40,503 nt of DNA from an uncultured Collinsella sp. (GCA_900544725.1 UQWK01000014.1:1-40503); one strand, 5' to 3'. Counted from the first letter of the stretch, positions 30,323 to 38,927 are shown. The notes: a model not told the origin generated them from the sequence alone. Translations and numbers: made by a program.

Positions 30323-31225
30323 ATGACACTCCAGCAGCTTCGTTTTCTTATCGCCGTGGCAGAGTCCGGCTCAATCAACGCCGCAGCTCAGCGCCTCTAT
30401 ACCGCTCAGTCCAACATCTCAAACGCCGTCAAAAGCCTGGAACAGGAGCTCCATCTGGAGATCTTTACGCGCTCCAGCCGCGGCGTCACGCTCACCAACG
30501 ACGGCACCGAGCTTTTGGGCTATGCGCGTCAAGTCGTAGAGCAGGCCGATATGCTCGAGGCCCGCTACGAGGACGGCGGCACGCCCCAGGCGCGCCTCGC
30601 CATTTCCGCCCAGCACTACGCCTTTTCGGTCGAGGCCTTTGTCAACGTAGTCGAGCGCTGCCGCGACAGCAAGTTCGAATTCATCATGCGCGAGACCACC
30701 ACGTCGCAGATCATCGATGACGTCCGCGCGTTTCGCAGCGACATCGGCATCCTCTATCTGGACGACTTTAACGCCCGCGTTCTGCAGAAGGCCTTCGCCG
30801 ATGCCCGCGCAAGCTTCCATCCCCTCTTCGACGCGACGGTCCACGTCTTCGTTAGCGAGCGCCACCCGCTCGCACGCCGCCCGCAGCTGTCCCTTGCCGA
30901 CCTCACGCCCTATACGCGCTACAGCTTTGAGCAGGGAACCTCAAACTCCTTCTATTACGCCGAGGAACCTTTTAGCTATATCCCTTGCGACCGCAACATA
31001 CGAATCTCGGACCGCGGAACACTTACTAACTTACTTATCACGTCGAACGGTTACACCCTGTCGACCGGTGTCCTCTCCAATGAAATGCAATGGGGCATGG
31101 CATCGATCCCGCTAGCAGACGCCCCAACGATGCACGTTGGCTACATCATGCACGACGAGCGCAAGCCCTCTCTCCTCTTGCAGCAATACCTCGACGAGCT
31201 CAACCGCATCATCCATGCCAACTAA
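30323..31225 (+). CDS. LysR-family transcriptional regulator, probably of metY
   Basis: This 300-residue protein has an N-terminal winged helix (LQQLRFLIAVAESGSINAAA, then LYTAQSNISNAVKSLEQEL and FTRSSRGVTLT, residues 3-57), followed by a periplasmic-binding-like effector domain (GILYLDDFNARVLQKAF, HVFVSERHPLA, TLTNLLITSNGYTLS). LysR proteins commonly activate a divergently transcribed target, here metY, so a sulfur-metabolite effector such as O-acetylserine or O-acetylhomoserine is plausible but not shown. AAAGGAC precedes the ATG. Confidence 0.9.
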   Translation: MTLQQLRFLIAVAESGSINAAAQRLYTAQSNISNAVKSLEQELHLEIFTRSSRGVTLTNDGTELLGYARQVVEQADMLEARYEDGGTPQARLAISAQHYAFSVEAFVNVVERCRDSKFEFIMRETTTSQIIDDVRAFRSDIGILYLDDFNARVLQKAFADARASFHPLFDATVHVFVSERHPLARRPQLSLADLTPYTRYSFEQGTSNSFYYAEEPFSYIPCDRNIRISDRGTLTNLLITSNGYTLSTGVLSNEMQWGMASIPLADAPTMHVGYIMHDERKPSLLLQQYLDELNRIIHAN

Positions 31226-31324
31226 CAGTCGGAAGACGGGGTAGAAATCGTAGATTGCTGGCCCCCGGCGGGCATGGCGCTACAATGGTCGCTCACACGA
31301 AATGCACTCAACGAAAGGAAGCCC

Positions 31325-31810
31325 GTGAAGGTCATCATCTATACCGACGGCTCGGCCCGATCAAATCCGGGACGCGGCGGCTACGGCGCCGTGCTCAAAT
31401 ACACCAACCCCGCCGGCAAGACCTTCACCTCCGAGCTTTCGCGCGGCTATGCCAAGACCACCAACAACCGCATGGAACTCATGGCGGTCATCGTGGCGCT
31501 CGAGGCGCTCAACCGCCCTTGCGAGGTCGAAGTCCATTCCGATTCGCAGTATGTCGTCAACGCCTTTAACAAGCACTGGATCGACGGCTGGAAAAAGCGC
31601 GGATGGAAAACCGCCAACAAGCAACCCGTCAAGAACCGCGACCTGTGGGAGCGCCTACTCACCGCCAAAAGCAAGCACAAGGTTGATTTCATCTGGGTTA
31701 AGGGTCACGCCGGTCACGAGCTCAACGAGCGCTGCGATGAGCTCGCCACCACGGCGGCCGACGGCAGCAACCTCGATATCGACGCCGGCTTTAACGAGAG
31801 CGACCTGTAA
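31325..31810 (+). CDS. rnhA: Ribonuclease HI
   Basis: This 161-residue endonuclease removes RNA from RNA-DNA hybrids. The catalytic residues are in place: Asp8 (YTDGSARSNPG), Glu51 (TTNNRMELMA), Asp73 (HSDSQYVVNA), His128 (WVKGHAGH) and Asp138 (NERCDELA). The basic handle WKKRGWKTANKQPVKNRDLW is present. GTG 31325 is chosen because AAAGGAAG stands directly upstream and the family begins at VKVIIYTDGS. The longer ATG reading from 31274 has no site. Confidence 0.95.
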   Translation: MKVIIYTDGSARSNPGRGGYGAVLKYTNPAGKTFTSELSRGYAKTTNNRMELMAVIVALEALNRPCEVEVHSDSQYVVNAFNKHWIDGWKKRGWKTANKQPVKNRDLWERLLTAKSKHKVDFIWVKGHAGHELNERCDELATTAADGSNLDIDAGFNESDL

Positions 31811-31883
31811 TAGCGTTTTCGCGCAGCTTTATATCCCCACGCGCTACACTCATCCTGTAGACCAAACAACGCAAGGGGGACGT

Positions 31884-32990
31884 ATGCTGCGCATCGCGAC
31901 CATCGGCACATCCATGATCACCGACGACTTTATCCAAGTCGTCAACGCCAACGACCAAGCCGCGTTTGTGGGCACGCTTTCACGCGATACCAATCGCGGT
32001 GCCGCCTTTACCGCCGAGCGCGGTGGCGAGCGAAACTTTACTTCACTCGATGAGCTCGCGGCAGCTGCCGACGTCGACGCCGTCTATATCGGCAGCCCTA
32101 ACGCACTTCACTACGAGCAGGCCCTTGTCTGCATCGCCGGTGGCAAGCACGTCATCGTCGAGAAGCCCTTCTGCGCCACCGAAGCGCAGGCGCTGGAAGT
32201 CTTCCGCGCTGCCGAGGCAGCAGGTGTCGTGGCCCTCGAGGCCATGCGTCCCCTCCACGACCCCGCCTTCCACGCCATCGAGGACGCCCTGGGCGAGATC
32301 GCCCCCATCCGCCGCGCCTCATTGCGCTTTGGCAAATATTCCTCGCGCTACAACGAGATTCTCGCGGGACGCGCCACCAATATCTTCGACTGCAATATGG
32401 CATCGGGTTCCCTCATGGACATTGGCGTCTACACCGTCGAGCCCATGGTCGAGATTTTCGGCATGCCCTCCGGCCTTACGAGCATGGCTACTCTGCTCGA
32501 CCCCGCCACGCGACAGCTCACGCACGGCCCCATCGACGGCTGCGGTTCCATCCTCGCCAGCTACGGCGGTGGCCGTATCTCCGTCGAGCTCGCGTACTCC
32601 AAAATAACGAATGACCTGCTACCCTCGCAGATCGAAGGCGAGCGTGGCACTATCCAGATCGACCATCTGTCCACGCCCCGCAACGCCCGCATCGACTATC
32701 GCGGCGATGTCGTACGCGGCTCGGCGACCGAGGCACCGCGCGAACAGGGCGACAACGGCCGCGTGCTCGACCTGCCCAAATCGAGCAACACTATGGAATA
32801 CGAACTCACAGACTTTATCACCGCCATCGGCGGCATCGATAACGTTAAGGAAGAGATTTGGGAAACCCCGGCGGGACGTCACGAACTTGGCCACTACCGC
32901 GATGTCACGCTCGTCTCATTGCGCATCATGGATGCCGTGCGCCAGCAGGCCGGCATTACCTTCCCGTCCGACGCAGGCAAGCAGGCCTAG
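31884..32990 (+). CDS. Gfo/Idh/MocA-family oxidoreductase
   Basis: This 368-residue protein starts with a Rossmann-type LRIATIGTSMITDDF, lacking the full GxGxxG (GTSMIT instead), followed by AVYIGSPNALHYEQA, the lysine motif HVIVEKPFCATEAQA and GSLMDIGVYTVEPMVEIFG. This GTSxIT form is typical of one Gram-positive subgroup. It is only distantly like the protein at 23450-24469. The substrate is unknown. AAGGGGG precedes the ATG; the acylphosphatase start follows the stop by 2 bp. Confidence 0.87.
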   Translation: MLRIATIGTSMITDDFIQVVNANDQAAFVGTLSRDTNRGAAFTAERGGERNFTSLDELAAAADVDAVYIGSPNALHYEQALVCIAGGKHVIVEKPFCATEAQALEVFRAAEAAGVVALEAMRPLHDPAFHAIEDALGEIAPIRRASLRFGKYSSRYNEILAGRATNIFDCNMASGSLMDIGVYTVEPMVEIFGMPSGLTSMATLLDPATRQLTHGPIDGCGSILASYGGGRISVELAYSKITNDLLPSQIEGERGTIQIDHLSTPRNARIDYRGDVVRGSATEAPREQGDNGRVLDLPKSSNTMEYELTDFITAIGGIDNVKEEIWETPAGRHELGHYRDVTLVSLRIMDAVRQQAGITFPSDAGKQA

Positions 32991-32992
32991 CG

Positions 32993-33403
32993 ATGGGCTT
33001 CTTCGATGCGTTCTTCTCCAGCGTCACCGGCGGCAGTCGAGAGCCTCAAAAACCATCAAACATCGAGCTCGAGTTGCGCCGCAGGCTTACTGTGTTCGCA
33101 AGCGACGAGGCCACTCAAGACACTCCCCTGCGCTATTTCCTGCGCTGGGCGGGGCAAGTCCAGGGCGTTGGTTTTCGCTTTACCAACACCAACCTCGCGC
33201 AGACACGCGCACTCACCGGCTGGGTGCGCAACATGGAAGACGGCTCGGTCGAGATGGAGATACAGGGAGCTCCGGCAAACATCCTATCTCATCTCGAGGC
33301 GCTTCATGCCTCCTACGAGCGCATGGGAACGCGTTTTCACCTCGTAGAAGCCCAGGCCCAAGCCCCACTTGCCAATGAAGACAGTTTCATTCCTCGTTAT
33401 TAG
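32993..33403 (+). CDS. Acylphosphatase with an N-terminal extension
   Basis: The 136-residue protein holds an acylphosphatase domain at about 48-125: GQVQGVGFRFTN with the phosphate-binding Arg62 and GWVRNMEDGSVEMEIQG with Asn80. Classical enzymes are about 90 residues; here an extra 45-residue N-terminal stretch (MGFFDAFFSSVTGGSREPQK onwards) precedes it, of unknown role. The ATG is 2 bp after the previous stop, so translation is probably coupled. The domain hydrolyses carboxyl-phosphate bonds. Confidence 0.87.
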   Translation: MGFFDAFFSSVTGGSREPQKPSNIELELRRRLTVFASDEATQDTPLRYFLRWAGQVQGVGFRFTNTNLAQTRALTGWVRNMEDGSVEMEIQGAPANILSHLEALHASYERMGTRFHLVEAQAQAPLANEDSFIPRY

Positions 33404-33418
33404 TATTGTGTGCTAAAT
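33399..33418. promoter_or_regulatory. Dyad in the fur-family gene promoter
   Basis: TTAG-N9-CTAA (33400-33416) overlaps the end of the acylphosphatase gene and lies upstream of a TATCAT (-10-like, about 33423-33428). It may be an autoregulatory operator; it does not match the PerR or Fur consensus well. Confidence 0.35.
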
Positions 33419-33464
33419 ACGGTATCATTTACCTACGGCCGTTGATAGAAAAGAGGCGAGGCGC

Positions 33465-33845
33465 ATGGCGGTGCAAAGAAGGAATACCAGGCAGCGAAAG
33501 CTGGTTCTTGACGCCGTGCGCCAAAGCTACAACCATCCCACCGCCGACGAAATCTACAACGTCGTGCGCGCACAGGATGACAAAATCAGCCGCGGCACGG
33601 TCTACCGCAATCTCAACCTCCTGGACGGTGCCGGAGAGATCCTCTCCATCAAGACACCAGGCGGCAGCCGCTTCGATCGCACGATCGAGCCGCATGCGCA
33701 TATCATCTGCACCTCGTGCAGCCGCGTCATCGACGTACCGCTCCCCTTCGATGCCCAGCTCGACGCCAAGGCGTCCGAGCAAATCGGATGGAGCGTCAGC
33801 TCGCACTACACCATCTTTGAGGGACTCTGCCCCGACTGCCAGTAG
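33465..33845 (+). CDS. Fur-family metalloregulator (PerR-like)
   Basis: This 126-residue protein has a winged helix (RNTRQRKLVLDAVRQSYNHPTADEIYNVVRAQ read in parts; ISRGTVYRNLNLLDGAGEI), then the dimerisation domain with RFDRTIEPHAHIICTSCSRVIDV and a terminal CPDC, giving the CxxC...CxxC structural zinc site. The His-rich regulatory site and length suit Fur or PerR. The preserved zinc site and the RFD/HAH pattern favour PerR, but metal or peroxide sensing cannot be decided by eye. GAGGCGAGG precedes the ATG. Confidence 0.87.
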   Translation: MAVQRRNTRQRKLVLDAVRQSYNHPTADEIYNVVRAQDDKISRGTVYRNLNLLDGAGEILSIKTPGGSRFDRTIEPHAHIICTSCSRVIDVPLPFDAQLDAKASEQIGWSVSSHYTIFEGLCPDCQ

Positions 33846-33847
33846 CC

Positions 33848-33918
33848 TTTGGGACATGCCTGCAAATCTACTTGCCCATCCGCTACAGCAAACAGTACAT
33901 TTCTAGGCATGTCCCAAA
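33848..33918. repeat. Palindromic element between convergent genes
   Basis: TTTGGGACATGCCT (33848-33861) and AGGCATGTCCCAAA (33905-33918) are perfect inverted repeats; AAAT/ATTT extend the pairing after two mismatches. The loop is about 31 bases. Neither side has a T run, so it is not a standard intrinsic terminator. Confidence 0.65.
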
Positions 33919-33921
33919 TAT

Positions 33922-34719
33922 CTACTCGGCGAGCAGGCGACGCAGCTCCTCTTCGACCGTGCGTACGTAACGGACGCGGTCGTTGATGCCACGCATAGAG
34001 GGATTGCAGCTCTCCATTAGATAGGGATGGCCCACTACGTTGAGCATGTCGCGGTCGTTTTCGTTATCGCCAAACGCCATCATCTCATCGGGCGAAATTC
34101 CCAGGGCACGACCGTAATCGGCAAGCGCGGAACCCTTACCCGAATCAAAGCCGATAAAGTCCGTCCACTCGGTTCCCGACGTCATCACGTCGACACAGTC
34201 GCTAAAGTGGCGCTCGAAATACTCCAGCGCCGCCGGCTGCTCTGCCTCGGGCGTCTGGAAGGCAATCTTAATGACGTCCTCGTCGATGTCCTCGGGACGG
34301 TCGACCACCGCCGCGTCGCAGTGGACCTCATAGCGCAGGTGGTCAACAAACGCGTCATTGCCGCTCATGGTGTAGAGGCGCCCCTCACACGAAAGGGTCA
34401 CGTCGGCATGGGGATACGCAACCACGGCGTTCGCGATATCCATAGCAAGGCTACGTTCCATGGAACGCTTGACAACGGCACGCCCCTCGCTCATCACCAG
34501 GGCTCCGTTTTCGCATACATAGGCGAGCTCATCGGCCACCGGGGCAAACAGGTAGCGCAAGCTCGCATATTGACGGCCACTCGCCGGCATAAACACGATA
34601 CCGCGACGATGCAGCTCATCGATAAGCTCAAAGGCCTCGGAACGCGGCTCGCGCTCCCCCGGATGCAACAGCGTGCCATCCAAATCGCATGCAATCAGCT
34701 TGATTCCCTCAAGACCCAT
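33922..34719 (-). CDS. Cof-type HAD phosphatase
   Basis: This 265-residue type IIB HAD protein has ACDLDGTLLHPG at 10-21 (Asp12, Asp14), PASGRQYASL, Lys in SGKGSALADYGRALGI and MAFGDNENDRDMLNVVG, ending with the usual VEEELRRLL. The substrate is unknown. ATG 34719 is used; GGGGAAAG precedes it, with a better AGGAGG further away. It is the last gene after the SlyD-like and UreE-like genes, 83 bp from the latter, and a second Cof paralogue besides 5602-6444. Confidence 0.87.
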   Translation of the reverse strand: MGLEGIKLIACDLDGTLLHPGEREPRSEAFELIDELHRRGIVFMPASGRQYASLRYLFAPVADELAYVCENGALVMSEGRAVVKRSMERSLAMDIANAVVAYPHADVTLSCEGRLYTMSGNDAFVDHLRYEVHCDAAVVDRPEDIDEDVIKIAFQTPEAEQPAALEYFERHFSDCVDVMTSGTEWTDFIGFDSGKGSALADYGRALGISPDEMMAFGDNENDRDMLNVVGHPYLMESCNPSMRGINDRVRYVRTVEEELRRLLAE

Positions 34720-34802
34720 ATGCTTTCCCCAAAGCCTCCTATCAACAGCAAGACGGACCTTGACTGGTCGCCCCTCAAAGCCCGTCTTACACATACGCGC
34801 GC

Positions 34803-35381
34803 TTAGCCGCGCGTCTTTTTTACGATGGTAAAGTCGGGAGCCATGCTCACGACGACCTCCGCCGCACTCGATGCAAAGCGCCGAGCCGCATCGAGTTCAC
34901 GGGTAACCACCGAGAGCCGAACACCCTCGACACCCCGGAGCATGCGGCCCAAAACAGGCTGCACCGGCGTATACATGCGCACGGTATGCTCGTCCGAGTC
35001 GCCTCGGAAAATCGGCGCATGCATGTTGCCGATCTCCCAGCACGCATGCGCGAGCGCAATCGGGTCCATGCGGTCAACTTCGACCAAATAAACCTCGGCG
35101 CTGCGCAGGCGCACGACAACCGCCACGGGCGCCATGCCCGAACGGTCGATGGCGAGCACGTCACCATCGGCAAGACGACCGTCGTCGGCAGCATCCAGCC
35201 GAACATCGACTGTGCGCCCCAGCTCCGTCACACCCACAAACGCGCATACATCAGCCTGGTCCCAATCGAGCAGCAGCTCGTCAACCTCAAAGACACCGCC
35301 CAGCTCCCGGCGAAGCAGGAGTTCATAGGACGGATCGTTGAGATTTCCCAAGCATGTCGTCGAAACCAAGCGTTCAGGCAT
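34803..35381 (-). CDS. UreE-like protein, not next to urease genes
   Basis: This 192-residue protein has the two-part UreE layout. The N-terminal strand-rich part includes LGRTVDVRLDAADDGRLADGD, and the C-terminal ferredoxin-like part has DPIALAHACWEIGNMHAPIF and VQPVLGRMLRGVEG, matching the UreE pattern ALA-AYHLGNRHVP and HVL-ML-G. His121 falls on the nickel-binding histidine of UreE; the second His-Asp-His site near the VL motif is replaced by TPVQP. No urease gene is present in the window. It starts 3 bp after the stop of the SlyD-like gene, so the two are one unit. It is likely a nickel (or other metal) chaperone, or a repurposed homologue. Confidence 0.68.
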   Translation of the reverse strand: MPERLVSTTCLGNLNDPSYELLLRRELGGVFEVDELLLDWDQADVCAFVGVTELGRTVDVRLDAADDGRLADGDVLAIDRSGMAPVAVVVRLRSAEVYLVEVDRMDPIALAHACWEIGNMHAPIFRGDSDEHTVRMYTPVQPVLGRMLRGVEGVRLSVVTRELDAARRFASSAAEVVVSMAPDFTIVKKTRG

Positions 35382-35384
35382 ACT

Positions 35385-35813
35385 CTAGCCCTCGACCTCG
35401 ACGAGCTCGATATCAAAGTTGAGGTCCTTGCCGGCCAACTCGTGGTTGGCGTCGAGCGTCACGGCCTCGGGCGTCACGTCGATGACCACGGCGGGGACGG
35501 GCATGCCGCTCGGCGTGGACAGGAAGAGCTTCATGCCCTTCTCGATCTGCTCGATATTGGGAACCTGTTCGGCCGGGAAGGTAATAACCATCTCGGGGTT
35601 GTGCTCGCCGTAGGCATCGGCAGCAGGAATGTGCACGGTCTTCTTCTCGCCCACCTGCATGTCGACAACAGCGGCGTCGAAGCCCTTGATCATCTGGCCG
35701 GCGCCGCAGGTGAACTCCAGCGGCTCGCCGCGATCGTAGGAGCTATCGAACTGCGTACCATCGTCGAGCGTGCCGCGATAATGAGTCTTGACCTTCTTGC
35801 CCTGGTTGGACAT
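35385..35813 (-). CDS. SlyD-like FKBP-type peptidyl-prolyl isomerase
   Basis: This 142-residue protein has THYRGTLDDGTQFDSSYDRGEPLEF and GAGQMIKGFDAAVVDMQVGEKK (FKBP half), an inserted flap domain (YGEHNPEMVITFPAEQV onwards), and the SlyD signature TLDANHELAGKDLNFDIEL. The His/Cys-rich metal-binding tail of E. coli SlyD is absent. SlyD-type proteins fold clients and, in E. coli, help deliver nickel to hydrogenase. Coupling to a UreE-like gene makes a metal role worth considering here. ATG 35813 has GGAGG 5 bases upstream. Confidence 0.9.
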   Translation of the reverse strand: MSNQGKKVKTHYRGTLDDGTQFDSSYDRGEPLEFTCGAGQMIKGFDAAVVDMQVGEKKTVHIPAADAYGEHNPEMVITFPAEQVPNIEQIEKGMKLFLSTPSGMPVPAVVIDVTPEAVTLDANHELAGKDLNFDIELVEVEG

Positions 35814-35933
35814 GGTAACCTCCGTGATAAGGGCGGCGCACAACGCGGGCCGCCGTGAACATATGGCGCTAACTATACCCTAGTCATACAATTCAAAGAC
35901 AGTTTGCAAAGAAACGCTGCAACCGGAGGAACC

Positions 35934-36947
35934 ATGGCATATCCCGTATTTGACCTACACTGCGACACCGCCGACCGCATCGGCTGGGCCACGCTCGATC
36001 TCGACCTGCGCTTTACCGCCGGCACCGACGGTTATTTCCCCGGCGACGAAACGCATCCGCAAGATTTCGACCTCATCGAGGGCAACGCCTGCGCCATCTC
36101 GCTCGCAAAGATCGGCAACACGCCGTGGGCACAGTGCTTCGCCACATTTGTCCCCGACGAGATTCCCACCGCCCACGCCGCGCGCTTCCAGGCGCAGATC
36201 ATGGCACACATGAGCGGCCAAGCAATGCTCAACCACGACCGCATGGTCAACGTACGCAACGCCGCAGACATTCGCCCCGCGCTCAAAGACGGCAAGGTCG
36301 CCTGCATCCACACCATCGAAAACGCCACGTTCTTTGCCGAGGACCCCGCGCTGATCGAGGTGCTCAAGAGCCTGGGCGTACTCATGTCATCACTCAGCTG
36401 GAACGCGCAGGGACCGCTCGCGAGCGGCCACGACACCCACGCCGGTCTCACCGCCGCCGGCATCGAGGCACTTACGCAGATGGAGCACGCCGGCATGGTA
36501 CTTGATGTCTCCCACCTCAACGATGAGTGCTTTGACGAGGTTGTCGCCCACGCCACGCGTCCCTTCGTCGCCAGCCACTCCAACTCCCGTGCGGTTTGCG
36601 GCGTCAAACGCAACCTTACCGACGACCAGTTCCGCACCATTCGCGACATGGGTGGCATCGTCGGCCTCAACTACTGCAGCGAGTTCCTTTCCAACGACGC
36701 AACCGACGAAACCGCCGCAGACGTCACCTTCGACCAGCTGGCGGCACATATCGAGCACTGGCTCGACCTGGGCGGCGAAGATGTCATCGCACTCGGCGGC
36801 GACTGGGACGGCGCCAAGGTACCCGACTTCCTCTCTGATGCCAGCAAGATGCCCGAATTCCAGAACATGCTCTCCAAGCACTTTGGCAAGACCGTGATGC
36901 AGAAGCTCTGCAGCGACAACGCGCTCGCCTTCTTCGAGCGCTATTAA
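35934..36947 (+). CDS. Membrane dipeptidase-family (M19) peptidase
   Basis: This 337-residue TIM-barrel zinc peptidase has FDLHCDTADRI (HxD metal pair), ACIHTIENATFF (bridging Glu), LDVSHLNDECFDEVV and FVASHSNSRAV (metal histidines), and ALGGDWDG (final Asp) in the family order. Members cleave dipeptides, including D-amino-acid and dehydro types. There is no signal peptide, so it is cytoplasmic. ATG 35934 follows GGAGG at 4 bases; an ATG at 35904 has no site. Confidence 0.9.
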   Translation: MAYPVFDLHCDTADRIGWATLDLDLRFTAGTDGYFPGDETHPQDFDLIEGNACAISLAKIGNTPWAQCFATFVPDEIPTAHAARFQAQIMAHMSGQAMLNHDRMVNVRNAADIRPALKDGKVACIHTIENATFFAEDPALIEVLKSLGVLMSSLSWNAQGPLASGHDTHAGLTAAGIEALTQMEHAGMVLDVSHLNDECFDEVVAHATRPFVASHSNSRAVCGVKRNLTDDQFRTIRDMGGIVGLNYCSEFLSNDATDETAADVTFDQLAAHIEHWLDLGGEDVIALGGDWDGAKVPDFLSDASKMPEFQNMLSKHFGKTVMQKLCSDNALAFFERY

Positions 36948-37033
36948 GAGCGCAATTAATTTCGCATCCCTTGAGCGGCCCGGCATGCCGAGCGGTCGAC
37001 ATGCCGGCCCGTCCCCAATCTGAAGGATCACAT

Positions 37034-37810
37034 TTGACGCAGCAATTTACGATTTCCGTACCCCGACCGGATGGAACGCTCATCCCCGTCGTCGTTACCA
37101 AAAAGCGCGTCAAGAACTTTAACCTACGCGTCACATCGAGCGGCGAGGTCCACGCCAGCGCACCGCTCGGCGCCAGCCGCGAGCGCATCGAAGCGTTTGT
37201 GAAGCGCAACAGCGCCTGGATTATCAGCCGACTTGCCCAACGTGAGCAACGTCAGGCGACAGCGCGAGAGCCGCTCAGCCCATCGTCCATCATTGCACTT
37301 TGGGGCAAGCCCATCACGGTACAGGACGCACTCGATCACAACTTTGCATCGCCCGCACCGCGACCCAAGCAGGCCACCTTCGCAAGTTTTATGGGTACCG
37401 ACGAATCGGACGAAAGCCCACAGGCCAAGCGGCGCGCAATCCTCGACGGCCTAACGTCCGACGAGCTCCAAGCCCACATCGACCAGCTCTACGCGTCCGA
37501 GGTCACCGCAGCGCTACGCGACATCGTGCACGCGTACGAAATCGCAATGGGCGTCACCGTGGCCCGCGTCTCCGTGCGCAGCATGAAAACGCGTTGGGGC
37601 TCCTGCACACCCAAAACCGGCGCCATTCGCATCGCGCGCGAGCTCGCCGCCTACCCCGTCGAATGCCTCGACATGGTTGTCGCCCACGAGCTCGTCCACT
37701 TGCTCGAGCCAAGCCACAACCAGCGGTTTCACGCCCTGCTCGACACGTACTGCTCCAACAATAGGGCTCTATCGCAGCGGCTCAAGCAGCCACCCATAGA
37801 GACGTGTTAG
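37034..37810 (+). CDS. YgjP-like metallopeptidase (DUF45)
   Basis: This 258-residue protein has an N-terminal part with KRVKNFNLRVTSSGEVHASAP and IEAFVKRNSAWI, and the C-terminal zinc site: MKTRWGSCTPKTGAIRIARELA, then VVAHELVHLLEPSHNQRFH, with HELVH at 218-222. A middle insertion (about 100-150) is longer than in E. coli YgjP. The role of the family is unknown. TTG 37034 is chosen because AAGGAT stands 6 bases before it. ATG 36971 and ATG 37001 lie in a palindromic GC-rich stretch (GGCATGCC, CATGCCGG) without a site. Confidence 0.82.
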   Translation: MTQQFTISVPRPDGTLIPVVVTKKRVKNFNLRVTSSGEVHASAPLGASRERIEAFVKRNSAWIISRLAQREQRQATAREPLSPSSIIALWGKPITVQDALDHNFASPAPRPKQATFASFMGTDESDESPQAKRRAILDGLTSDELQAHIDQLYASEVTAALRDIVHAYEIAMGVTVARVSVRSMKTRWGSCTPKTGAIRIARELAAYPVECLDMVVAHELVHLLEPSHNQRFHALLDTYCSNNRALSQRLKQPPIETC

Positions 37811-37816
37811 AACCGG

Positions 37817-38302
37817 TTACCGCACGCGCTCGATCTCGACACCGCAGCTTGCCAGGGGCAGGCCAACAGGAGCCCACGGCTTATCGAGCTTTATGCGCAC
37901 ACCAAGCAGCGAGGGATAACGGCGCAGCAGCATCTGGGCCACACCCTCGGCTGCCGCCTCGATGAGTTTAAACGTATGCTCGCGCAGATAGCCATCAACA
38001 TCGTGGCACACCGAGCCATAGTCAATCGAGGCGTCCAGGTTATCGTGCTCCCCCGCTGCACGCAGGTCGGCATAGAGCACCAAGGACACGATGAACTTCT
38101 GACCCAGCGCGTTTTCCTCGGGATACACGCCATGGTTGGCAAAAACCTCAAGGCCGTCAATGACAATACGATCGGCATGGCGCAGATCGTCATAGCTCAC
38201 GTGAGGCACCGCCGTTGCGGTGGATATTTCGCCCCTTCCACGGCGAGCGAGCTCGGCGCCTTCAGTCTTGGTTGCATTCTCGGGCAGTTTCTTGTTACTC
38301 AT
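37817..38302 (-). CDS. folB: Dihydroneopterin aldolase
   Basis: This 161-residue protein has a FolB domain from about residue 42: RIVIDGLEVFANHGVYPEENALGQKFIVSL (catalytic Glu, tunnelling fold), DYGSVCHDVDGYL, LIEAAAEGVAQMLL and the lysine segment VRIKLDKPWAPVGLPLASCGVEI. FolB converts dihydroneopterin to hydroxymethyl-dihydropterin in folate synthesis. A 40-residue N-terminal extension (MSNKKLPENATKTEGAELAR onwards) is unusual; the ATG has GGAG 8 bases upstream, so the extension seems genuine. It is the last gene of folE-HD-folB. Confidence 0.88.
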   Translation of the reverse strand: MSNKKLPENATKTEGAELARRGRGEISTATAVPHVSYDDLRHADRIVIDGLEVFANHGVYPEENALGQKFIVSLVLYADLRAAGEHDNLDASIDYGSVCHDVDGYLREHTFKLIEAAAEGVAQMLLRRYPSLLGVRIKLDKPWAPVGLPLASCGVEIERVR

Positions 38303-38345
38303 CGCGATCGTCTCCTTCGTTTAGAACCCCGACCGCGCAAATTAA

Positions 38346-38927
38346 CTACACGCGAATCGACAGGTTCTTTTTATCATCGCTCCAGTTGCAAGCATTGCGC
38401 GCGGGGCATGCAAAGCAGGCGCGCGACGCTTTGTCGGCTGCATAGAGCAGACGCTCAAGCGGTTGGCTGTTCACGCGCAGCTTTCGATGGCCCAGAATGG
38501 CCGTCTTAATAGCTGCGGCATCGGCCGACTCAAACGCCACGTCATCGGGCATGCCGGCGAGTATTGCATCAGCGACGCGCTCGCTTGCAACATCATGGGA
38601 TATACCCGATTCGTACTGTTCATCTTTGCCGATATCGTGAAGAAGTGCCGTGGCGTAAATGACCTCGCGGTCAAATTCGAGCTGCTCCTCGAGATTCTTG
38701 ATCCACATAATGCGAGCGACATCGAGCAGATGGTCAATACCGTGGCGGCAAAAGATGCGCCCCGATTCCAGCTGCGCAATGTTGCCCAGATGGCGCCGGA
38801 ACAGCCCGTTGTCGACGATATAGTCAATGCGAGGCATGGCGCCAAAGGGAGCCAGGCCCGAAGCCATAAAACCGCGACGCGGCGTTCCCTCATCGGTATT
38901 CGATACAAAGTCGTTGACGACTCTCAT
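38346..38927 (-). CDS. HD-domain hydrolase in the folate cluster
   Basis: This 193-residue HD-superfamily protein has metal ligands in FCRHGIDHLLDVARI (His), ATALLHDIGKDEQYE (His-Asp) and LLYAADKASR (Asp). The C-terminal CFACPARNACNW adds a cysteine group, perhaps for a metal. HD proteins next to folE are common in anaerobic Gram-positives and may act on dihydroneopterin phosphates, but that activity is not established for this one. The ATG begins 1 base after the folE stop, so the two are coupled. Confidence 0.82.
   Translation of the reverse strand: MRVVNDFVSNTDEGTPRRGFMASGLAPFGAMPRIDYIVDNGLFRRHLGNIAQLESGRIFCRHGIDHLLDVARIMWIKNLEEQLEFDREVIYATALLHDIGKDEQYESGISHDVASERVADAILAGMPDDVAFESADAAAIKTAILGHRKLRVNSQPLERLLYAADKASRACFACPARNACNWSDDKKNLSIRV

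Noticed and set aside
34797..34823. ACGCGCG/CGCGCGT hairpin followed by TTTTTT on the plus strand
   Set aside because: It overlaps the last codons of the UreE-like gene on the other strand (Lys-Lys-Thr-Arg-Gly-stop), and no plus-strand transcript is expected there, so the T run is just the Lys codons.
38208..38228. Possible third copy of the hairpin repeat (GTTGCGGTGGATA)
   Set aside because: It lies within the folB reading frame, lacks the second arm and the TTATAAAAGGGG flank.
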